64,000 nucleotides of DNA from JARIHD01 sp041743655. GTDB taxonomy: Bacteria > Patescibacteriota > Saccharimonadia > Saccharimonadales > UBA4665. Positions 26,313 to 33,700 of this stretch are shown one piece after another (position 1 is the first letter of the stretch; each line of letters begins with the position of its first letter). Made by a program: the position numbers and the translations under genes. The notes beneath the pieces are model-generated. The model was not told the DNA's origin. It did not search any database and was given only the letters and a program-made list of their open reading frames with translations. Location: the NCBI GenBank assembly GCA_041743655.1, contig JBGTMJ010000018.1, positions 17,422 through 81,421 of the forward strand. The letters are read 5' to 3'.

Positions 26313-27633
26313 GCTCGACCTCAACTACCTTACGACCAATACTGTTATAGTAAAAGCCAGCCCGCTTCATGGTTTCCAGGTCATACATATTACGCCCATC
26401 AAAAACCACTGGGGCCTTAAGCGAGCGCTTCACCTTATCGAAGTCGGGAGTTCTGAATTCTCCCCATTCGGTAGCGATAATGAGGGCATCGGCATTTTTT
26501 AATACCGCATATTCGTTGTCACCGAGTTTTAGATGGGCACTTTCTCCGTGATATTTTTTGACATTATCCATAGCTTGAGGATCATAAGCTACCACAGATG
26601 CACCTGCAAGCGTCAGGCTTTTGATAATCTCCAGGGCCGGAGCTTCGCGAATATCATCAGTATCCGGTTTGAACGCAAGCCCCCAGAGTGCAAAAGTCTT
26701 ACCCTCTATGTTGCCATGGTAATAACGTAATATCTTGTTTACGATATGCCGCTTTTGATTGTCGTTGACTTCGGTAACTGCATTCAGAATCTTGAAATCA
26801 TATTCATTCTCTTGCGCCGTATATCTTAGTGCCTGCACATCTTTAGGGAAACAGCTACCACCGTAGCCGATACCGGGAAACAAGAATCGCTTACCAATTC
26901 GCTCGTCTGTTCCTATCCCCTCGCGGACGGCATCCACATTAGCGCCAAGTAACTCACATAAGTTAGCAACTTCATTCATAAATGAGATTTTAGTAGCCAA
27001 GAAAGAGTTAGCGGCATACTTTGTCATTTCGGCCGAACGTTCATCCATGAACAACAATGCGCTTCCTTGTCGCACAAAAGGCTCATAGAGACGTTCCATA
27101 ACACCCTTAGCACGCTCTGAACTGGTACCTATTACAATCCGATCGGGGCTCAAAAAATCGTCAACTGCAAAGCCTTCACGCAAAAACTCCGGATTATCAA
27201 CAACATCAAAGGAACCCTTAGTGTGTCTGGCTATATGTGTCGCTACTCGTTCAGATGTCCCAACCGGCACTGTGCTTTTATCGACTACGACGACATATTT
27301 CTTCAATAGAGGGCCCAATCTGTCAGCGACACCTAAAACGTACGATAGATCAGCTGCGCCATCACCGTTTGGCGGGGTTGGTAATGCCAAGAAGATCACT
27401 TCTGCCCCTTTGATACCGTCGGCCAGACTTGCCGTAAAGGAAAGTCTATTTTCTTTTATATTGCGCGCAAACAGCTCTTCGAGCTTAGGTTCATAAATGG
27501 GTATTTTGCCAGCACGCATCTTTTTTACCTTGGCTTCATCTATATCTACACAGGCCACATCATTACCCATTTCTGCAAAACATGTACCGGTCACTAATCC
27601 CACATACCCCGTACCAATAACAGCTATCTTCAT
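26305..27633 (-). CDS. ugd: UDP-glucose 6-dehydrogenase
   Basis: 442 residues. It oxidises UDP-glucose to UDP-glucuronate with two NAD. Seen: KIAVIGTGYVGLVTGTCFAE, VACVDIDEAKV, FLALPTPPNGDGAADLSYV, VVDKSTVPVGTSE, NPEFLREGFAVDDFLSPDRI, KYAANSFLATKISFMNEVA, the catalytic cysteine in GYGGSCFPKDVQAL and ALWGLAFKPDTDDIREAPAL. The ATG at 27633 overlaps the upstream gtrA stop by 4 nt and has a GGAGGA site. It forms a two-step module with the UXS-like gene. Confidence 0.96.
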   Translation of the reverse strand: MKIAVIGTGYVGLVTGTCFAEMGNDVACVDIDEAKVKKMRAGKIPIYEPKLEELFARNIKENRLSFTASLADGIKGAEVIFLALPTPPNGDGAADLSYVLGVADRLGPLLKKYVVVVDKSTVPVGTSERVATHIARHTKGSFDVVDNPEFLREGFAVDDFLSPDRIVIGTSSERAKGVMERLYEPFVRQGSALLFMDERSAEMTKYAANSFLATKISFMNEVANLCELLGANVDAVREGIGTDERIGKRFLFPGIGYGGSCFPKDVQALRYTAQENEYDFKILNAVTEVNDNQKRHIVNKILRYYHGNIEGKTFALWGLAFKPDTDDIREAPALEIIKSLTLAGASVVAYDPQAMDNVKKYHGESAHLKLGDNEYAVLKNADALIIATEWGEFRTPDFDKVKRSLKAPVVFDGRNMYDLETMKRAGFYYNSIGRKVVEVERA

Positions 27634-28067
27634 ATAATTTCCTCCGATTTAGTGGCTGCATTTGGCAGATCGTTATTATGTCGCCATATAACAAATTTTG
27701 ACCACCCAAAATTCCAGAACAGAGCTGTTGCTGAAGCAAGAACCAATGCTATAGCATAATTAAGCTTTAAGACATGTACACCGAAGCTTACAATGGATGC
27801 ACTACCAATAATGGCAACCCATGAACTAAGGTGAAATTGTACGATCAGTCTTGTGATTGTTTTACGTACAGCGTTCGCTTTATAAGTCCAGTGATGATGG
27901 AACATGAAATTGCTGAAAAGTGCCACCTCGGCAGCCACAACCTGAGCAATAAATAACGGGTAGTCTAGTAGTTTATAGAGCATGCTCAAAAGCAGGAAAT
28001 TGATGACAAAGCCGAGTGAGCCAACAATACAAAATCGTACAAAATCAATCTTAAGTACCCGCTTCAT
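27630..28067 (-). CDS. GtrA-family membrane protein (second copy)
   Basis: 145 residues with four membrane helices (FVRFCIVGSLGFVINFLLLS, LFIAQVVAAEVALFSNFMFH, SWVAIIGSASIVSFGVHVLK, ALVLASATALFWNFGWSKFV). NFMFHHHWTYK and WNFGWSKFVIWR are family landmarks. It heads an operon gtrA-ugd-uxs and is divergent from a DPM1-like GT2 gene at 28145. GtrA proteins often work with such transferases in moving polyprenyl-linked sugars across the membrane, so a functional pair with 28145-28873 is plausible (inference). Confidence 0.88.
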   Translation of the reverse strand: MKRVLKIDFVRFCIVGSLGFVINFLLLSMLYKLLDYPLFIAQVVAAEVALFSNFMFHHHWTYKANAVRKTITRLIVQFHLSSWVAIIGSASIVSFGVHVLKLNYAIALVLASATALFWNFGWSKFVIWRHNNDLPNAATKSEEII

Positions 28068-28144
28068 GTACCCTCTTAGTTATATACAACAACAATGTCC
28101 GTATGATAGCATGTTTGTAACTAAACTATAAGCTTTGAGGGACT

Positions 28145-28873
28145 ATGGGTAAAACGAAAAAACTTTCCGTTGTAATGCCATGCTATAACGAAAAGAACAC
28201 CGTTAGCAAGATAATAGCAGAGGTACTGTCTGTTGACCTTGGCTCCACAAAGAAAGAAATTGTTGTCGTTGATGACGGCTCCAAGGACGGTACACGCGAT
28301 ATCCTCAAGAAGCTAGCTGGCAAACATCCGGAAATCAAGCTTATCTTTCAAAAAATAAACCAGGGTAAAGGAGCTGCGCTCAAAAAAGGAATCCTGGAAA
28401 CAACGGGTGACGTAGTTGTAATCCAGGATGCTGACCTTGAGTACGATCCACAGGAGTATACACGATTGCTCTATCCGATTGAACGTGGCCATGCCGACGT
28501 TGTGTATGGTTCACGGTTCATTGGTGGCGAACCACACCGCATCATCTATTTCCGTAACCAAGTGGCAAACAAGTTTTTAACCGGGTTATCAAACGTTTTT
28601 ACTGGCCTCAACCTTACCGACATGGAGACGTGTTACAAGATGTTCAGAGGAGATCTTATCCGCGAAATTGCCAGTCAGCTTAAAGCACAGCGCTTTGGTT
28701 TTGAGCCAGAAGTTACTGCCCGCGTGGCCAAAAGCAACTCAAGAGTTTATGAAATTGGCATCTCTTACTACGGGCGTAGCAAAGAAGAAGGGAAAAAGAT
28801 TGGCTACAAGGATGGCATCAAAGCAATATGGGAGATTGTCTACTTTAATCTTAGTGTCCGTAAAAAAGGTTAA
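28145..28873 (+). CDS. GT2-family glycosyltransferase (DPM1/polyprenyl-phosphate type)
   Basis: 242 residues, a single GT-A domain without membrane helix. Seen: LSVVMPCYNEKNTVSKIIAE, KEIVVVDDGSKDGTRDILKK, QGKGAALKKGILETTGDVVV, the metal-binding IQDADLEYDPQEY, VVYGSRFIGGEPHR, LTDMETCYKMFRGDLIRE, FGFEPEVTARVAKS and EIGISYYGRSKEEGKKIGYK. All GT2/DPM1 motifs are intact. It probably forms polyprenyl-phosphate sugars for use by GT-C enzymes. GAGGG lies about 3-4 nt before the ATG. A methyltransferase follows 7 nt downstream. Confidence 0.93.
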   Translation: MGKTKKLSVVMPCYNEKNTVSKIIAEVLSVDLGSTKKEIVVVDDGSKDGTRDILKKLAGKHPEIKLIFQKINQGKGAALKKGILETTGDVVVIQDADLEYDPQEYTRLLYPIERGHADVVYGSRFIGGEPHRIIYFRNQVANKFLTGLSNVFTGLNLTDMETCYKMFRGDLIREIASQLKAQRFGFEPEVTARVAKSNSRVYEIGISYYGRSKEEGKKIGYKDGIKAIWEIVYFNLSVRKKG

Positions 28874-28880
28874 CTGATAT

Positions 28881-29702
28881 ATGAGTAGAGCTATCAGCAA
28901 AGTCGCTTATAAACTTCCAGTGGTTAAGCATATCTTGCATGAGCGGAATAACTTGCGTACCGACAAAGGCATTCTACAATTAGAGAAGGGTAACCTGGAA
29001 GCATCATACCGACAGGCAAAACAAGCTCTTAATGATCCTCGAACCTTCTTGGCGCATCACTTTGTGCATGGCCAGGGTATAGAAATAGGAGCAGCTCAAT
29101 TTCCGGTAATCTTGCCAGAAGGCGTAAAAATACGGTATGTTGACCTTTTTACCGAAGCTGAGATACGAAAAGCATGGCCAATCTATGAGAACCTAGATAT
29201 TGTTCACATTGACGTTGTTGATAACGGTGAGCAACTTACAAAATTCAAAGCCCGTTCACTCGACTTCATTATTGCCAATCATTTTCTCGAGCATTGTCTT
29301 GACCCAATTGGCACACTTACTAACATGTACAAGAAGTTGCGACCAAACGGCATTTTATTCCTTGCTATACCTGATAAGCGATATACTTTTGATAAAGATC
29401 GCGTCATAACACCTTATAGCCATCTGCTTGCAGAACATAAAGATAAGACCAAAAGATTCCTCTGGGAACACACAGTAGAGTTCTTTACGCTCGCTGAGCC
29501 GTTTGACGGTGATATCGAACAACGGTCCAGGGAAATTATTGAAAGTGGTTTCCGCATCCACTACCACGTCTGGACGTCACGAGAATTAGTTGAACTCTTT
29601 ACGCGCATTGCTGACGACTTTGGTGTCAAGATTGAAATTGAAGCCCTGGTTAAGAACGGACACGAGACTATTTTTGTGCTTCGTAAAGTACGGTTACGGT
29701 AA
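28881..29702 (+). CDS. SAM-dependent methyltransferase (class I-like)
   Basis: 273 residues. Residues 1-50 are helical and charged. The SAM-binding fold is suggested by QGIEIGAAQFPVILPEG (divergent motif I), IRYVDLFTEAE, LDFIIANHFLEHCLDPIGTL (post-motif region of Methyltransf_11) and LRPNGILFLAIPDKRYTFDK. C-terminal strands end in VKIEIEALVKNGHETIFVLR. Proteins of this kind in glycan loci often methylate sugars or modify chain ends. It is cotranscribed with the upstream GT2. The acceptor is unknown and motif I is unusual. Confidence 0.8.
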   Translation: MSRAISKVAYKLPVVKHILHERNNLRTDKGILQLEKGNLEASYRQAKQALNDPRTFLAHHFVHGQGIEIGAAQFPVILPEGVKIRYVDLFTEAEIRKAWPIYENLDIVHIDVVDNGEQLTKFKARSLDFIIANHFLEHCLDPIGTLTNMYKKLRPNGILFLAIPDKRYTFDKDRVITPYSHLLAEHKDKTKRFLWEHTVEFFTLAEPFDGDIEQRSREIIESGFRIHYHVWTSRELVELFTRIADDFGVKIEIEALVKNGHETIFVLRKVRLR

Positions 29703-29745
29703 AGCTAAAGCGTAGCGTTCAACAAGCGTTAATGCTCGAAATAAT

Positions 29746-31467
29746 TCAGCAGTTCGGCGAATTCTTGAGATCGTAAATGATGGTACGGTAGTCATTATAA
29801 ATGATGGGGTACTGTATGTCTTTGAGAGGCCTCTCACTCGGTAGTGTTACATAACGTATTTCGTAATCACGGCACAAATGGTCGTACCTTTTCTCTTCTA
29901 AAGCAGCAAAGATAAGAAAATCTTTCGTATCAACACTCTTTGGAAGTCGCGTCACATAACCAAAAGCAATTGGTTTATGGTGTAGCGTCTGGTTATAAAG
30001 CTGCTCAGAACCAGATAGCGCTCCATTATCAATAACACCACCATTCGGCTGTTGCTTTAGAAAATACACATACGGCTGATAGGTTGGTGGCGTCAACGGT
30101 AATTGCCGTGGCCACAGGTCAACCAGTGAGACCAGTACGATAATTGCAACAAATATCAACCCTTTTCGGCGTCGCACATCTACGTGCGCAAGTAGCCCCG
30201 AGCCAATAACAATCGCTGCCAGTAATGATATGAGAATCCAACGAATGGGCATGCCTGATATCTGCAGTGTCGGGAAGATACGCTCGAGAAAAGCGTAAGG
30301 CAATGGTACGATCTGTAACGTCTGTTCAAGTGTTTTTAGCCGCGGCCCAAGTGCTAGGATCCCAAATACAACGAGCGTCACCCACCAGAACCCAATTTGT
30401 TCTAAAGCGTCATGTTTTTTCTTAATAAACCGTTTAATGAATGCAATAATTAGCAGCGTTATCAATCCGAAGCCAAAGAATACGCTAGCCTCTGCAAAGT
30501 ATGCCAAATGCTTAGTGTGCCACTCTGTTAAAGTGTGCCAGTACCATGATCCACCGGGTATAATAACCGACAGTGGATCAAGTCCAAAGGCTGTGGGGTC
30601 ATGGGAGCCCAGCAACGGGTCGTGTTTATTGAGCCGTAATAATGAAAAGACTATTGGACCGTTGAGGGCTAGTGCTGCAATACCAAACATGGTTAATACT
30701 CGCAGGTTCTGTTTCGATAGCTTGAACTCCCTTTTCCAGGTTTGCCAGCCCAACCACATTGCCGCTACAATCACAGACCAGAAGAAATAATAGTAATCAC
30801 TCAATAACACAAGGAATAGTGCGCCGGCCGCAAGTAAGGCATAGCGATATCGTACTTTCTCGAGTAATGACCAAAAAGCAAGCAAGAAGAGTGGTATAAA
30901 TTCCAGGGATACTAGTTGTAGATGACCTTGTGCATGTGCAAAGTGATAACTCGAAAAAGTAAATAGTGCGCCGGCCAAGATTGATACCCAATACTCCCCA
31001 TACAATTTTTGAATAAACCAAAACATAGTTATGCCACCAAATACAAAACTGAAAATAACGAAAAAGTTAACAGCTTGCACCAAGCTAAATCCGAATAGGT
31101 TCACGAGCGGAATAGCCATGAGGCCATTAATAATGTTCATTGTTTGGGGTAGCAGAGAAGTGCCGTGGGGCCAGTGAAGCATGTTAGTAAAATATGGATT
31201 GGTGTTTTCCTCTACAATTGCGTGGTTCACCCACCAAATATTCCAAACATTTTGAAAACCATCCCCATTATCAAGATAGAATCCATTAGAAAAGTTACCG
31301 AGATAGTGAGGTTGCATCGCAAAAAAAGCGGTTGCATAAATCAGCGCCGGTGCCACTAACCAAAGCCATGTTTTATGAACTACCGGCTGACGTGCGAAGT
31401 TCAAGAATAACGCTTTTGCGGTTTTAGTGTAAGTAGTAGTTTGTAAATCTTTTTTGCTTTTAGCCAT
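29746..31467 (-). CDS. polytopic membrane protein, GT-C glycosyltransferase-like
   Basis: 573 residues from ATG 31467. About eleven membrane helices are followed by a short soluble C-terminal region. The first extracytoplasmic loop carries GFYLDNGDGFQNVWNIWWV, whose acidic NGDG followed by aromatic residues resembles the loop of GT-C enzymes that use polyprenyl-phosphate sugars. ISGMPIRWILISLLAAIV and a C-terminal NGGVIDNGALSGSEQLYNQT follow. The family was not identified with certainty (YfhO-like/GT-C). A perfect TATAAT at 31481-31486 (minus) lies 13 nt before the ATG; the frame extends to a GTG at 31497 but that start would lie upstream of the hexamer. Confidence 0.7.
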   Translation of the reverse strand: MAKSKKDLQTTTYTKTAKALFLNFARQPVVHKTWLWLVAPALIYATAFFAMQPHYLGNFSNGFYLDNGDGFQNVWNIWWVNHAIVEENTNPYFTNMLHWPHGTSLLPQTMNIINGLMAIPLVNLFGFSLVQAVNFFVIFSFVFGGITMFWFIQKLYGEYWVSILAGALFTFSSYHFAHAQGHLQLVSLEFIPLFLLAFWSLLEKVRYRYALLAAGALFLVLLSDYYYFFWSVIVAAMWLGWQTWKREFKLSKQNLRVLTMFGIAALALNGPIVFSLLRLNKHDPLLGSHDPTAFGLDPLSVIIPGGSWYWHTLTEWHTKHLAYFAEASVFFGFGLITLLIIAFIKRFIKKKHDALEQIGFWWVTLVVFGILALGPRLKTLEQTLQIVPLPYAFLERIFPTLQISGMPIRWILISLLAAIVIGSGLLAHVDVRRRKGLIFVAIIVLVSLVDLWPRQLPLTPPTYQPYVYFLKQQPNGGVIDNGALSGSEQLYNQTLHHKPIAFGYVTRLPKSVDTKDFLIFAALEEKRYDHLCRDYEIRYVTLPSERPLKDIQYPIIYNDYRTIIYDLKNSPNC

Positions 31468-31480
31468 CGTTATGCCGGCA

Positions 31481-31486
31481 ATTATA
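31481..31486 (-). promoter_or_regulatory. TATAAT -10 hexamer of the gene starting at 31467
   Basis: A perfect TATAAT on the minus strand ends 13 nt before the ATG, giving a predicted leader of about 6 nt. No TTGACA-like -35 was seen at the usual spacing, so assignment rests on the -10 and the distance. Confidence 0.4.
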
Positions 31487-31699
31487 GCAGCAAGCACACT
31501 ACTTTACGATCAACACTGGGTGTCAGTGTTGCTTGTAACAAAGCATAAAGACTGGTACTCACAACACTGTCTTTTGTGTATACTAAAGATTGTAAAATTC
31601 TTGCTTACAACAGCTTACTTGTCATCTTTCGCGGTTTGCAGCAGGCATCACATAATAGCGTCATAGACGTTCCGTTGTTTTTTTGCAATAATCTTAGCT

Positions 31700-33700
31700 A
31701 TGATTCTGGAGGGGAAACTCAAACCATGGTTTGATGCCTGTATTACCATACTGCGTATACCTTTGGTGACTCCACTGATAGTCGGCCTGGTACTATCTAC
31801 TACACCACTCCGATTCTTCGCTTTTGTCATTATTATATATGTTGGCGCTCGGCTATTGCCGTTGTCGATAGGTCTTATAGGGAAGGTAGTGGCTGCCTAT
31901 TTGATGATAGCCTCAGCCAACTGTATCATCGCGGGAGTCGCCTGGCTGCTTAAACTACAGCTTACTTCCGGTTTGCTTTTAAGCATATTGCTGTTCACCT
32001 TACTCGTAACTGTCATGTTTATGCATAGCAAAAAGATTCGTTTACCGGCTATACCTAAGCTTTGGATGGGTGACGATTTGGTAGCAGTAGCTGTTGCCGT
32101 AGCGGCTCTGGTAATCCTCTTTCTGCCAGTCTTTCCGCGGCCCAATGCTAATACCTTAGCACCCGTCGTTATAGCAGGTGGTGACAATTCTGCACATATA
32201 GAAATGCTGAAGACAAACGACTTTAACAGGGGTTATTCTATCGGTACCGACAACCGGTTTAATATGGCTTCAAATTTGTATGCTTATTCTCAGGGTTGGC
32301 ATTTTAATGGTGCTTTTGTGAAATGGCTCATTGAGTCATTTGTATACATTGGTTCTTCGCCGAGCAGAATACTTGCCCTCTTTTATACCTATAGCGCTGT
32401 TTGGTTCGCTATTCTCGTATTCCTCATGACTCGTCTGTCACTAATGGTTGCATCTATCAATGGTAAACGCAAAGGTTGGTCGAGAATCGCAGCCGCTCTG
32501 ATCTGCTCTCTTGGTGTCGCAGGTTGGGTCTTACCATTGTTTGCAAGTGGATTTGAACCGCAAATTGGCTCCCTTGCTCTTTTCTTGCTTGAAATCCTAT
32601 TTTTGCTTGAAGCTTATGACAGACCGGCAGATAGGCGATACGGGTACCTACTATTGGCTGGTTTTGCAGCGGCAACCCTTAGTTTTGTGTGGGTCTTCTT
32701 GTTACCTCTTGCGGCGCTTAGCCTTCTTCTATTTGTAGGCCACACATACTTTACAACCAAGCGAAAACGCCCCCCTATCTATTTTATGCTCATTGGTGCT
32801 CTGTTGGGTCTGACATCTTTCTTCCAGATATATATTCAGATGACTCATCCCGAATCAGGTGGAGGCATTGATGCGTACGGTTACATACCCTATATGCCGC
32901 CACTGTATCCTTTTATTGGTGTCATTCTAGCGGCCGGTCTGTACGTATATCTGCATTTTACATCATTAAAACTACGTATACTCTACATCTACGGGCTTCT
33001 TACAATCGCTTTCGCTATTGGGATGATGGTCTATCAAGTAACGGCTTTCGACGAAGTGAGGTATTACTACTATAAATCATTGCATACAGTGGTAGTAATT
33101 GCCATTATCCTCGTAGCAGCTATTGGCAGCAGGCTTCTTCAACAAGTACTTGTCCACCGTCCGCAAAAGATATCTCAAGCACCCCACACAGTACTAGTTA
33201 TAGGTACACTGCTAGTACTCTTCGGCATAGCTTTCGTGGCTGTCAAATCTCCGCAGTTTGATGACTACTATCACAAACGAATTGCAGGGATAACTCCAGA
33301 GCAAGCCAACACCATGGTAGATCTTATTGCAGCCAATCCAATCAATGGTTTTCGCTACGCTCCTATTGGCAGCTGCGACCGGGGTAATGATATTAGGGCG
33401 ATATTGCTTGCACACGCTTTGGCTTATACGCCCGCCGCATACAAAGAACCTACTGTCGTCCTGGGACTAACTAGCAGCGACAAGCAATTCATCTATTGGC
33501 AAATCAACCTTTTCCTTAAGCGACACAAAAAAGATTTGTACGTTATCAGTCGTGACCAAAGCCTGAATGCTGGCTTATTTGATTATGTAGGTGCTAACAG
33601 CCGTTTCATACACCTAATAGACGTTGATCCTGATCCACCAGCCACTCTCCTGGCTGATTGTCCTGGCCGACTGGGCCGCCAGCCGATCCCGATCAATTAG
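31700..33700 (+). CDS. large polytopic membrane protein, GT-C-like
   Basis: 666 residues with about twelve to thirteen membrane helices and a soluble C-terminal domain of roughly 120 residues outside the membrane (NGFRYAPIGSCDRGNDIRAI, NLFLKRHKKDLYVISRDQS). The first large loop has APVVIAGGDNSAHIEMLKTN, an acidic motif placed like that of GT-C transferases. No family is assigned with certainty. The ATG at 31700 has no ribosome binding site; AATAAT at 31687-31692 ends 7 nt upstream, compatible with a leaderless mRNA. Its 3' end overlaps the convergent 943-residue gene by 4 nt. Confidence 0.72.
   Translation: MILEGKLKPWFDACITILRIPLVTPLIVGLVLSTTPLRFFAFVIIIYVGARLLPLSIGLIGKVVAAYLMIASANCIIAGVAWLLKLQLTSGLLLSILLFTLLVTVMFMHSKKIRLPAIPKLWMGDDLVAVAVAVAALVILFLPVFPRPNANTLAPVVIAGGDNSAHIEMLKTNDFNRGYSIGTDNRFNMASNLYAYSQGWHFNGAFVKWLIESFVYIGSSPSRILALFYTYSAVWFAILVFLMTRLSLMVASINGKRKGWSRIAAALICSLGVAGWVLPLFASGFEPQIGSLALFLLEILFLLEAYDRPADRRYGYLLLAGFAAATLSFVWVFLLPLAALSLLLFVGHTYFTTKRKRPPIYFMLIGALLGLTSFFQIYIQMTHPESGGGIDAYGYIPYMPPLYPFIGVILAAGLYVYLHFTSLKLRILYIYGLLTIAFAIGMMVYQVTAFDEVRYYYYKSLHTVVVIAIILVAAIGSRLLQQVLVHRPQKISQAPHTVLVIGTLLVLFGIAFVAVKSPQFDDYYHKRIAGITPEQANTMVDLIAANPINGFRYAPIGSCDRGNDIRAILLAHALAYTPAAYKEPTVVLGLTSSDKQFIYWQINLFLKRHKKDLYVISRDQSLNAGLFDYVGANSRFIHLIDVDPDPPATLLADCPGRLGRQPIPIN

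Noticed and set aside
31511..31531. Perfect 8-bp hairpin CAACACTG-GGTGT-CAGTGTTG
   Set aside because: No T-run follows on either strand, so it is not an intrinsic terminator; it lies between two divergent genes and may be an operator, but nothing else supports that.
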